Positions 22,148 through 31,007 of a stretch of DNA of 31,007 nucleotides are shown piece by piece. The position numbers and the translations under genes are program-made. Source of the DNA: an uncultured bacterium. GTDB taxonomy: Bacteria; Spirochaetota; Spirochaetia; Sphaerochaetales; Sphaerochaetaceae. A model generated the notes under the pieces. That model was not told the origin of the DNA. It did no database searches and worked only from the letters and a program-made list of their open reading frames with translations. Where the stretch lies: positions 1-31,007 of the forward strand of contig CAJMOS010000020.1 in NCBI GenBank assembly GCA_905215015.1, written 5' to 3'. Numbering within the stretch: position 1 is the first letter of the stretch; each line of letters starts with the position of its first letter.

Positions 22148-22206
22148 ATACGTTCCCGGACCCATGGTCCGTATGGAAATATACAAAAACGAGAGTGACG
22201 CAACAA
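22141..22206 (-). promoter_or_regulatory. Promoter and inverted repeat before the 139-residue hypothetical gene
   Basis: On the minus strand TTGTTG (complement of 22201-22206), a 17-bp spacer and TATATT (complement of 22178-22183) form a reasonable promoter. TTTCCAT (22141-22147) and ATGGAAA (22173-22179) form an inverted repeat that covers the start codon and touches the -10 box. GGACC-CAT-GGTCC lies between the arms. The arms resemble the TTCCAT/ATGGAA palindromes elsewhere in the window. Confidence 0.4.
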
Positions 22207-22306
22207 GGAGTTGTTCCACGTTTTCTACAACTTTTGCAGTCAACTTTTTGTCTTATTCCGACCAACCGATAGGGATTCCCAGTTCTTTCAACGTCATCTT
22301 GTAAGC

Positions 22307-23386
22307 TTATCGGATATTCCGGACCCATCTCCAGAGCAATTCCAAGCCATCCAGGATGTCGGGGATATAGGCAGTCTCGTAGCTGTGGACGTAGCGCATC
22401 GGAATCTGGATACCGCCGGCAATGCTGCCACCACCACGCGTCTGCATGACACTTGCGTCCGTAGCCCCCGCGGCGTATGCCTCGATCTGATACGGGATCT
22501 TATGCTCCCTGCAGATATCCTTCATGCTCCGCACCACATCCGCATCGGCTATCAGGCCACAGGCGGCGCCACGGCTGCGGTCCATCACCTTGATGGAGGC
22601 GCCGGAACGCATGGCGTTGACCATCTGTTTCTCGACCATACCCGGAAAATCGGTGGAAAGGGACATGTCCAGCGCGACCACGTAGTCCGGCCTGAGATTC
22701 TGGGCTGCGACGATGGCGCCCCGCCCACCCACCTCCTCCTGGGTGGAGAAGACCGCGTAGAAGTCTGCGTCAATCGGCTCGTCCGCGAGAAGCTTGGTCA
22801 ACTCGATCAGCTGCCAGTCGCATGCCCTGTCGTCCAAGGCCTTGCCGGCGACCGTCAACTTGTCCTTGCCCAGGAAGACGGTCGGATAGTCCATCACGAC
22901 CGCGCAACCGGGTTCCACTCCCATGGCCAACGCATCTTCCCTGCTGAATGCGCCCACGTCGATGAAGAAGTCCTCCAAGGTGGCCGGCATCTGCGTGCAT
23001 GGTGCCGGACGGCCGGGCTTGACATGGTTGACCACTCCGTCGACATGCCCCTTTTCCGTCAGCACGACCACATGCTTGCCAAAAAGTTGCTGGGGCTGCA
23101 AACCGGCCAATGTCTCGATCCAGCAGAAACCACGGCTGTCTACCGAGCGGATGATCAGGCCGATCTCGTCAAGGTGCGCCACGACAGCCACCTTCGGGCC
23201 TTTGCCCGGCTTGTGGACAATCAGATTGTGCAGCCTGTCGGTCGAAAGCTCGTAGCCCTTCCGGGGAAGGAACGAGCGGACTACAGCCGCAGCCTCGGCC
23301 TCGAAGCCCGAGGGGGCGCAGGCGGAACACAACGTCCCGATCATCTCGCGAAACTCCGCTTCCAAAACACCTCGATTGAATTCCAT
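22307..23386 (-). CDS. M42-family aminopeptidase (glutamyl aminopeptidase/endoglucanase-like)
   Basis: This is a cytoplasmic dinuclear metallo-aminopeptidase of 359 residues, usual for the family. Metal ligands and catalytic residues are visible: H71 and D73 in AHLDEIGLI, the D185/D186 pair in LDDRACDW, the catalytic Glu pair E217/E218 in STQEEVGGRG, D240 in VALDMSLSTD, and the last His in RYVHSYE. ATG 23386 has GAGGG 9 nt upstream; the frame continues upstream to 23527 inside oppF. It begins 20 bp after oppF stops and so closes the peptide-uptake operon, which fits trimming of imported peptides to amino acids. The 160 bp beyond its end hold the promoter of the next gene; no terminator is obvious. 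Confidence 0.92.
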   Translation of the reverse strand: MEFNRGVLEAEFREMIGTLCSACAPSGFEAEAAAVVRSFLPRKGYELSTDRLHNLIVHKPGKGPKVAVVAHLDEIGLIIRSVDSRGFCWIETLAGLQPQQLFGKHVVVLTEKGHVDGVVNHVKPGRPAPCTQMPATLEDFFIDVGAFSREDALAMGVEPGCAVVMDYPTVFLGKDKLTVAGKALDDRACDWQLIELTKLLADEPIDADFYAVFSTQEEVGGRGAIVAAQNLRPDYVVALDMSLSTDFPGMVEKQMVNAMRSGASIKVMDRSRGAACGLIADADVVRSMKDICREHKIPYQIEAYAAGATDASVMQTRGGGSIAGGIQIPMRYVHSYETAYIPDILDGLELLWRWVRNIR

Positions 23387-23406
23387 ATGGATACCCTCGT
23401 TTTCCT

Positions 23407-24376
<970 letters not shown>

Positions 24377-24384
<8 letters not shown>

Positions 24385-25360
24385 CTCCGTCCTCCTTCTC
24401 ATACAGGAAACAGCGCACCCTGTGCCGTTTGTCGCCCATGAGCGGGGGCCGCTCCGTGCGACACCGATTGGTGGCATAGGGACAGCGCGGGGCGAACAGG
24501 CACCCCTTGGGCAGATCGTCCAGCATCGGGACCGAGCCCTCGATCACGTACAGGTCGTCCTTGTCGTTCCCGAACGACGGGATGCACTTGATCAGCCCTT
24601 GGGTATAGGGGTGCAGCGGGTGGCGGAAAAGCTCGTCGGCATCGACATATTCCACCGCCTGGCCGGCATACATGACCATCACCTGGTCGGCCATCTCCCT
24701 GATGACGCCCATGTCGTGGGTGATGAAGATGACACCCGTATTGTAGCTCTGCTTCATCTCATTGATCAGCCGCAGGATCTGCGCCTGGATGGTCACGTCC
24801 AAGGCGGTCGTCGGCTCGTCGCAGATCAGGACGGAGGGATGGTTGCACAGGGCCATGGCGATGACGATGCGCTGTCGCATGCCCCCGGACAGCTCGCCGG
24901 GAATCGAGTCGAATACCTTCTCCGGCATCGGGATGCCGACCTGCCTGATCAGCTCCAGGGCCCGGGCATCCGCCTTCTTGCGGCTGATGGAGCGGTCGTG
25001 GGCGAGGATGGTCTCGGCAATCTGGGCGCCGCATTTCATCAGCGGGTTCAGGCTGGTCATCGGCTCTTGGAAAATCAAGGCGATTTCTTTGCCGCGGCGC
25101 TCGGCAAGCTTCCGCTCGGGAAGCCCGACCAGCTCGTCGCCGTTCAGCCTGACGCTGCCGCCGGTGATCCTTCCCGGCTCGGGGACCATCTGCAGGATCC
25201 CGTTGACGGTCATGCTCTTGCCACAGCCGGACTCGCCGACGATGCCGAGGGTCTCCCCCCGCTCCAGGGTGAAGCTGACATCATCAATGGTGGGGAGGGC
25301 CGTCTTGTCCTTGTAAAAGGTGATGGATAGATGCTCGACTGACAGGACTATATCGCTCAT
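24377..25360 (-). CDS. oppD: Oligopeptide ABC transporter ATP-binding protein OppD
   Basis: This is the second ATPase of the peptide importer, 327 residues. Walker A is GESGCGKS (42-49), the Q-loop block is IFQEPMTSLNPLM, the signature is LSGGMRQR, and Walker B is VLICDEPTTALD. The C-terminus carries HPYTQGLIKCIP and the GCLFAPRCPYATNRC cysteine motif. ATG 25360 has GGGAG 5-6 nt upstream and lies 10 bp after the oppC stop. Confidence 0.93.
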
Positions 25361-25370
25361 GGACACTCCC

Positions 25371-26240
25371 CTATTTTCTGAGTTTCGGGTCGAGGGCGTC
25401 CCTGAGACCGTCACCCAGCATGTTGAACGCGATGACCGTGATGATGATGCAGAAGCCCGGGAACAGGGAATAGAAGGGGCTGGTGCGGATGAAGGTCTTG
25501 GACGAGGAGATCATCATGCCCCAGCTCGACATGGGGGCGCGGACTCCCAGCCCAAGGAAGGAAAGGCTCGCCTCGGAAAGGATCGCCGAGGGGATGCCCA
25601 TGGTGACGGTGATGATCAGGGTGGGAATGCAGTTGGGCAGCAGGTGCTTCATGATGACGCGGAAGCTGCTTCCGCCGTCAATCCTGCAGGCCTTGACGTA
25701 TTCCTTCTCCTTCAGCTGCAGCACGGTGCCGCGGACAAGCCGTGCCGTCTTGGCCCAGGAAAGGACACCGAGGGCGATGTACAGGTTTCCCAGCCCCCTG
25801 CCTAAGGCGAACATCAACGCCATGGCCAACAGCAGGTCAGGAAGACTGGCAAACACCTGGATCAAGAAGGAGATGACCGCATCGACCTTTTTACCGAAAT
25901 AGCCGGCGCAGACACCCATGAAATACCCGATCACCACGGCGATCAGCTGGCTGACGATACCGACCGAAAGGCTGACGCGGCACCCGTAGATGCACCGGGA
26001 AAGAATGTCCCTTCCAAATTCGTCACAGCCGAACAGATGGACATTGTCGGGCGCCTTCAGCTTGTTTGGCATGTCGATGGCGTCAGGATCGAACGGGGCG
26101 ACAAGTGGCGCGAAAAGCGCGATGAAGACCAGAAACAGGACGATGGACAGGCAGACCATCGCCACAGGATTCCTTCTCAGGATATTCCAGCTTTCCTGGT
26201 AGTAGCCGCGGAACGCGGGGTTCTTTCGCTTCTCGTCCAT
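25371..26240 (-). CDS. oppC: Oligopeptide ABC transporter permease OppC
   Basis: This integral membrane subunit has 289 residues. It has the OppC-specific cytoplasmic N-terminus and first membrane segment (AMVCLSIVLFLVFIALFAPLV), then a periplasmic stretch with HLFGCDEFGRDILSR, four or five further membrane segments, and the EAA loop EYVKACRIDGGSSFRVIMKH. SEASLSFLGLGV and GLRDALDPKLR at the C-terminus are typical. It starts 3 bp after the oppB stop, with GGAG inside the oppB end. Confidence 0.93.
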   Translation of the reverse strand: MDEKRKNPAFRGYYQESWNILRRNPVAMVCLSIVLFLVFIALFAPLVAPFDPDAIDMPNKLKAPDNVHLFGCDEFGRDILSRCIYGCRVSLSVGIVSQLIAVVIGYFMGVCAGYFGKKVDAVISFLIQVFASLPDLLLAMALMFALGRGLGNLYIALGVLSWAKTARLVRGTVLQLKEKEYVKACRIDGGSSFRVIMKHLLPNCIPTLIITVTMGIPSAILSEASLSFLGLGVRAPMSSWGMMISSSKTFIRTSPFYSLFPGFCIIITVIAFNMLGDGLRDALDPKLRK

Positions 26241-26243
26241 GGC

Positions 26244-27167
<924 letters not shown>

Positions 27168-27205
27168 TGCCTCACCTTCCTTCCCTATGCATACAGGAAG
27201 CATAC

Positions 27206-27239
27206 AAAAAGGACAAGGGGGGAAATCCCCCCTCGCCCT
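27206..27239 (-). terminator. Intrinsic terminator between oppA and oppB
   Basis: On the minus strand a 13-bp stem (complement of 27227-27239 with 27210-27222; six G-C pairs next to the loop and two G-T pairs) with loop ATTT is followed by a run of T. It starts 12 bp after the oppA stop. It should end most transcripts after oppA and let a minority read through to oppB-F, giving more binding protein than transporter. Confidence 0.85.
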
Positions 27240-27251
27240 CTTGATGCGATC

Positions 27252-28871
27252 TTAGAACTTCGCTTTGGCATCGGCATCGACATCCACGTTCCACAGGTGG
27301 TAGATCAGGTTGCCGACCTTCATGTTCTTGACGTAGGGTCTGGCGAGGAACTGGCTCTGCGGATAGTAGAGCGGCACGCAGACCTGGTCGGTGTGGGACA
27401 TCAGCTGGTCAGCCTGCCTGTACAGCTCGGCACGCCGGGCGGGGTCGCTGACGACACGGGCCTGGTCCATCAAGGCATCGAACTCAGGGTTGTTGTAGTT
27501 GACGCTCTTTCCACGGCTGTAGGTGCTGTAGAAGTAGTTGTAGACTTGGAAATCGGCGTCAGCGTACAACGCATTCCAGGTGATGAAGGTGAACGGCAGG
27601 CTCTGGGAAGCACGAGCCTGGTTCCAGGTGGCGTTGTCGACCACATCGTAGACCAGGTTGATGCCTGCACGCGCCGCATAGCCCTGCACGGCCTCGGCGA
27701 GGGCGGACTCGCTCTGACGGACCTTGCCACCATTGATGGTCACGCCATTCGGATAACCAGCCTCTGCAAGCAAGCTCTTGGCCTTCGCGATGTTGAACTC
27801 GTAGACCGGAAGCGAATCATCGTGTCCGGGAATGGCCGGGTTCAGGTAGGTGTTGGCCGGAGTTCCGGCTCCATCAAGGACGTACTGGACCAGCTCCCTG
27901 CGGTCGATCGCGCAGGAAAGGGCCTGCCGGACCTTCAGGTTGGAAAACACCTCGTTGTCCAGGTTCAGGCTCAGGAAGGTGGTCCCGAGCGGATGATACG
28001 AGGTGATCTGGTCGCCATAGGCATCCTTGTACTGCCCGAGCAGCGAGGCGGAAAGATCCGTGACGTCGATATCGCCGTTCTCATAGGCAAGCAACTTGGT
28101 GGTGTTGTCCGAGTAGAACTTGATGTCGATCTCATCCAGGTTGACCTGTCCGCCATGATAGTTCTCGTTCTTCACCAGCACGCAGACGGTGTTGCCGTCG
28201 TTGCTCTGGATCTTGTAGGGGCCGGTGCCGATCAGGTTGGTGTCGACACCCCAGCTTTTGCCGGCAGCCTTGCAAGCCTTTTCCGGGAAAATGTCCGCGT
28301 AGCTGGTCCCGATGTTCTCCAGGAACGGAGCAAAGGGATATTCCAAGGTGATGGTGAAGTGGTAGTCGTCCTGGATCTGGAAGCCGGCCAGCTCGGTCGC
28401 CTTGCCCGCCAGCATGTCCTTGGCTCCGACAATCATGTTGAAATAGCTGTAGCTCTTCGCGCCGGTGGAGGGAGTGAACATGCGCTCGAAGGTGAACTTG
28501 ACGTCAGAGGAATGGAGTTCCGTTCCATCGGTGAAATAGACACCCTGCTTCAGCTCGAAGGAATAGGTCTTGCCGTCCTCGCTCAAGGCCGGGAAATCGG
28601 TCAAAAGCACCACTTCCTCATTGTTGTCGTCATCAAACCGAAGCAGACTTTCCGTCACCTCGTCGGCGATTGCGGCAGCGAGGCTTCCGGTGGAAATCTG
28701 CATGTCCAGCGTCTCGCCATAGGATGCCTGTCCGAAGGCAAGCACCTTCTTCTGCTGGGTTTTCGCCACTGCGGCATCGGTTGTTTTCGGAGCCGCTTCC
28801 TTGGCGCCGTTGGCCCAGACCGCCGATGCGGCAAGCACGAGCGCGAGGGCAAGAGTCAAAGTCTTTTTCAT
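27252..28871 (-). CDS. oppA: Oligopeptide-binding periplasmic protein OppA (SBP family 5)
   Basis: This extracytoplasmic peptide-binding protein has 539 residues. The signal peptide is about residues 1-20 (KKTLTLALALVLAASAVWA), followed by Asn-Gly and a linker rich in Lys, Ala and Thr; no lipobox Cys is seen. Family 5 landmarks include EVTESLLRFD, YSFELKQGVYFTDGTELHS followed by DVKFTFER, IGTGPYKI and VRQALSCAIDRRELV. ATG 28871 has AGGAG 7 nt upstream; the frame runs open to 28961. It is the first gene of the opp operon. The actual ligand (short peptides, or another substrate of the dipeptide/nickel class) cannot be read from sequence, but the M42 peptidase favours peptides. Confidence 0.92.
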   Translation of the reverse strand: MKKTLTLALALVLAASAVWANGAKEAAPKTTDAAVAKTQQKKVLAFGQASYGETLDMQISTGSLAAAIADEVTESLLRFDDDNNEEVVLLTDFPALSEDGKTYSFELKQGVYFTDGTELHSSDVKFTFERMFTPSTGAKSYSYFNMIVGAKDMLAGKATELAGFQIQDDYHFTITLEYPFAPFLENIGTSYADIFPEKACKAAGKSWGVDTNLIGTGPYKIQSNDGNTVCVLVKNENYHGGQVNLDEIDIKFYSDNTTKLLAYENGDIDVTDLSASLLGQYKDAYGDQITSYHPLGTTFLSLNLDNEVFSNLKVRQALSCAIDRRELVQYVLDGAGTPANTYLNPAIPGHDDSLPVYEFNIAKAKSLLAEAGYPNGVTINGGKVRQSESALAEAVQGYAARAGINLVYDVVDNATWNQARASQSLPFTFITWNALYADADFQVYNYFYSTYSRGKSVNYNNPEFDALMDQARVVSDPARRAELYRQADQLMSHTDQVCVPLYYPQSQFLARPYVKNMKVGNLIYHLWNVDVDADAKAKF

Positions 28872-29203
28872 GATATATCTCCTGTAATTGGCACAATTGG
28901 CCTCGATATGTCTGCTCATGGGCACACAAAGCCCTGAGAGAATCCACAAACCAGTAAGCATGACTAAAAGAGGAAAAGGAATATGTTATGCCCGAACGGG
29001 CATCATGGAGGACATCATGCACATCGAAAAACCGGAATGTCTCATCTTGCGCGTCCTCCTGTTGAAGTTGGCCACACTCTATACCAATCATGCATAATTA
29101 TTCAAGTGGTTTGCGGGAAAAACATTTGTAATTTGCTCGCATTAAGAGACACTTCTCCCTTCCCGCCCTGCCGGGGGGAAAAGGAAAAGCAGGAGACAGA
29201 ACC
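28872..29203. promoter_or_regulatory. oppA upstream region with hairpin and candidate promoter
   Basis: The 332-bp spacer holds no clear gene. On the minus strand TTGAAT (complement of 29100-29105), a 16-bp spacer and TATAGA (complement of 29078-29083, preceded by TGG as an extended -10) could drive oppA with a leader of about 200 nt. Inside that leader ATGCCCG-AA-CGGGCAT at 28988-29003 is a perfect 7-bp inverted repeat, able to form a hairpin. A GC-rich, imperfectly paired tract at about 29157-29190 may act as terminator for the gene ending at 29204, but has no T-run. Confidence 0.4.
29017..29097 (+). CDS. Possible 26-codon ORF in oppA upstream region
   Basis: ATG 29017 is preceded at ideal distance by GGAGG (29008-29012) and opens a 26-codon frame (MHIEKPECLILRVLLLKLAT...) ending at TAA 29095-29097. 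The middle is hydrophobic. It is antisense to the proposed oppA leader. It may be chance. Confidence 0.2.
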   Translation: MHIEKPECLILRVLLLKLATLYTNHA

Positions 29204-30505
29204 TCAAGCGAAGCTATGGAAATAGGGTCCGGAAGGATCGCTGATCTTCTCGATCAGGCCGTCCATCAAGCCCAACTCGTAGACGACGTCAAGCACGGTG
29301 TAGCGCTTGCGCATCATCTGCGCCACCCGCATGCCGTATTGCCACTGCTGGCGACTGATGGCAAGATCGGCCGGCTCAGTCGGACACCCGGCAAGACGGA
29401 AGCGATCCTTCAGGTCGTCGAACGCAATGATCTGCTGGCGCACCCTTTCCGTCAACGTTTCCCAGACCTCCAGAATCTTCGCCCGTCTCTGGTCGAGCCG
29501 CTCTCCCTCAAGCCATTTCTGGCCGCAGATTTCCACTTGACGGTCGGCTACCGATTTGCTGATTGTGACATAGGAACGTACTTCGGCCTCTCGGTCGGAA
29601 AAGCGCGGATGGGGTGCCTTGGCAATCAGGACCTGCAGGTCACTGGCGGAAAGCTTGAGCAACTCGGTCATGATGGCGGTCGAGGAGAGCGTCCCGATAG
29701 CCACCTTGAAGCCATGGCTGGCTGCCGCCCCCTTCCAGAAGCCGATATGGTTCATTTCCCAGACGTGGCTGAACAAGTGGTCGGCACCACTTGCCGGCCG
29801 GGAATCGAAGTACTCCTGCATGGCGAATCCGGTATGGATCAAGCCATCGAAAACCCGGGCGATCACCTCGCTGTCTCGTTCATGGAGCTTCTCAGGCTCG
29901 GCGATCTGCCACCTGAGTTTCGGTTGCACCATCTCCCAGACATGCCGGTCGATCGGCTCGATTCCAAGCGAATCGGCGATGATCCAATCGGCTCCCGCTG
30001 GAATCTTGGCTGCAAGATCACCATATCCGCTGGCGATCATATCCATCGGAGAGGCGGAAAGGATGTCAGGGTCGGCGACTACCAGGCAAGGAGCCGGACA
30101 CTGCTGGGTGACCTTCAGTCCGTGGTCGGTAATCGCGGCGCCGTTGCTGGTGAACCCATCCACACTCGGGGCGGTCGCCACACACAAGTATTGGCGTCCG
30201 GCGAGGAAGGAAGCGCGTTTGCAAAGGTCGTTGATGGTGCCTGCTCCGACGGCGACGGCGATGGAGTCAGGGTGTGCATTGAGGACTGTAGCGGTCTCGT
30301 CCACATAGGCGTCGTCGGCATACACCTTGTCATCGTACACATGCTTCTCGCATTTTTCCAACTCCTTCCATATCCGCTCTCCAGCCACACGCCAGGTATT
30401 GGCATCGGCGAAAAGCAAGGGCTTCTTACCAGGAAATTCCTTTGCGAACTCGGAAGGAACCAATGACAGCGCGCCATGGGCGAGCACCAATCTACTATGG
30501 ATCAT
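29204..30505 (-). CDS. egsA: sn-Glycerol-1-phosphate dehydrogenase family protein (AraM/EgsA)
   Basis: This is a metal- and NAD(P)H-dependent dehydrogenase of the polyol/G1P dehydrogenase family, 433 residues (B. subtilis AraM 394), with the extra length mainly C-terminal. The nucleotide-binding motif is GAGTINDL (87-94), followed by TAPSVDGFTSNGA (111-123), SGYGDLAAKIPAGADW (D163 a likely metal ligand) and GADHLFSHVWEMNH with metal-ligand histidines (H243/H247, then H264). Such enzymes reduce dihydroxyacetone phosphate to glycerol-1-phosphate. The bacterial role is in ether-type lipid or sugar-linked glycerol phosphate synthesis, and here it is not shown. GGAGG lies 6 nt before ATG 30505. 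It stands alone between two spacers of about 330 bp. Confidence 0.83.
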   Translation of the reverse strand: MIHSRLVLAHGALSLVPSEFAKEFPGKKPLLFADANTWRVAGERIWKELEKCEKHVYDDKVYADDAYVDETATVLNAHPDSIAVAVGAGTINDLCKRASFLAGRQYLCVATAPSVDGFTSNGAAITDHGLKVTQQCPAPCLVVADPDILSASPMDMIASGYGDLAAKIPAGADWIIADSLGIEPIDRHVWEMVQPKLRWQIAEPEKLHERDSEVIARVFDGLIHTGFAMQEYFDSRPASGADHLFSHVWEMNHIGFWKGAAASHGFKVAIGTLSSTAIMTELLKLSASDLQVLIAKAPHPRFSDREAEVRSYVTISKSVADRQVEICGQKWLEGERLDQRRAKILEVWETLTERVRQQIIAFDDLKDRFRLAGCPTEPADLAISRQQWQYGMRVAQMMRKRYTVLDVVYELGLMDGLIEKISDPSGPYFHSFA

Positions 30506-30789
30506 GAATTGCCTCCACCCAAATGGTTGAACCGAAACAGTCCCGGGTCAAGCAAAATCTCTTGTAAGGCCTCCCTTGCAACGGCAAGTCGACTTTGACA
30601 CAGACAGCCATAAAAAGGCTCAATACGGATGTTTGCAAAATGAAAAGAGGACCAAGGAATCACGGGGGTATGCAAAAGAAATGAAGCCAAGCACCCCCTA
30701 TGGCGCTTCTCGCCGGAAACCTGCACAAGCCTTTCCATCGAATGGAACCACCGCCCGCCATGCGAGTAACGTAAGGAGGACAAACACCC
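30506..30789. promoter_or_regulatory. egsA upstream region
   Basis: This stretch holds no gene I can support. It contains a palindrome at 30733-30747 (listed separately), a possible long hairpin GGGGGT (30664-30669) with ACCCCC (30693-30698), and a short one GGCG-CTTCT-CGCC at 30702-30714. I see no convincing -35/-10 pair for egsA. Confidence 0.25.
30733..30747. promoter_or_regulatory. Palindrome TTCCAT-CGA-ATGGAA, copy 2
   Basis: The same 6+6 arms and 3-nt spacing as at 6738-6752, again preceded by T, lie 228 bp upstream of the egsA start and beyond the terminator of the gene to the right. It is a probable operator for an unknown dimeric regulator. Confidence 0.45.
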
Positions 30790-30818
30790 AAGGCCGCCCC
30801 GTGAGGTGGGACGGCCTT
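30790..30818 (-). terminator. Terminator-like hairpin after the gene at the right edge
   Basis: AAGGCCG (30790-30796) pairs with CGGCCTT (30812-30818), with one mismatch and three further G-C pairs inside. It begins 8 nt past the TGA at 30827-30829 on the minus strand; its tail GGGTGTTTGT is only weakly T-rich. Confidence 0.5.
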
Positions 30819-30826
30819 GCCTGTCG

Positions 30827-31007
30827 TCACTTGTCCATGGACTCCTTCAGGTACTGTGCCCGTAGGAGACATGCCGCATCCTGCCCCGTCCGCCACGCGG
30901 CCTGCATGGCGGAATGGCAGGACACGGCACCGTCCACTACGTGTCGGACCTTGGCTTGGATAGGGCCTCCTGAATGCCGGCGCGCTCTTCCATGGGAATA
31001 TCCAGAA
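30827..31007 (-). pseudogene. 3' end of an unidentified gene, apparently frameshifted, cut by window edge
   Basis: Reading the minus strand from the window edge, one frame gives LDIPMEERAGIQEALSK with good codon use and then stops soon after. Another frame takes over near 30950-30960 and reads KVRHVVDGAVSCHSAMQAAW and on to YLKESMDK and TGA at 30827-30829. Adding a single base at that point would join the two into one protein. A terminator-like hairpin follows the TGA. This looks like the C-terminus of a real gene with a one-base loss (mutation or sequencing error). I do not recognise the family, and the rest lies outside the window. Confidence 0.4.

Noticed and set aside
23381..23392. TTCCATATGGAT as another copy of the TTCCAT/ATGGAA palindrome
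   Set aside because: It lacks the 3-nt spacer, has one mismatch, and is explained by the Met-Glu start of the M42 peptidase gene.

Overview
The window reads as an ordinary chromosomal segment of a GC-rich, free-living bacterium, most likely a spirochaete of the Sphaerochaeta type. This is an inference. Both solute-binding proteins (ModA, OppA) carry the short signal peptide ending in Ala followed by Asn-Gly and a Lys/Glu-rich linker that I associate with Sphaerochaeta/Treponema periplasmic proteins. The carbohydrate and amino-acid genes also fit an anaerobic fermenter. I see no insertion sequence, phage gene, CRISPR array or rRNA.

Positions 1-5822 hold a galactarate (mucate) catabolic locus on the minus strand (garK, a DapA-family aldolase/dehydratase, garR, garD) with a divergent IclR-type regulator. 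The locus appears split into several transcription units by an internal promoter with nested inverted repeats and by an intrinsic terminator between garR and garD. The usual aldolase GarL is absent and a DapA-superfamily lyase takes its place.

Positions 5823-12823 hold an S66 (LD-carboxypeptidase-like) peptidase followed by a molybdenum island. It contains an XdhC-YqeB fusion (maturation of selenium-dependent molybdenum hydroxylases), a cysteine hydrolase, molybdate importer modABC, a Mog/MoaB-type protein and a MoeA-like molybdopterin-binding protein with a C-terminal cysteine cluster. No molybdenum hydroxylase subunits lie in the window. Divergent from this is a short RecQ helicase whose end overlaps galactokinase.

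Positions 15664-19325 hold thrA-thrC for threonine synthesis. The aspartokinase half of ThrA has lost the kinase signature residues but keeps both ACT domains and an intact homoserine dehydrogenase, which is the most striking protein-level oddity here. Positions 19456-22147 hold rpmB (L28), an unrecognised small protein, endonuclease III, tRNA-Pro(UGG), the ribosome-rescue factor ArfB and another small unrecognised protein.

Positions 22307-28871 hold a complete peptide ABC importer (oppA-oppB-oppC-oppD-oppF) followed by an M42 aminopeptidase, with a strong terminator between oppA and oppB. The window ends with a glycerol-1-phosphate dehydrogenase-like gene and the 3' end of an apparently frameshifted gene. 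A perfect palindrome, TTCCAT-N3-ATGGAA, occurs twice in intergenic DNA about 24 kb apart, and a wider-spaced relative lies near 22141-22179. This suggests a shared, unassigned regulator.
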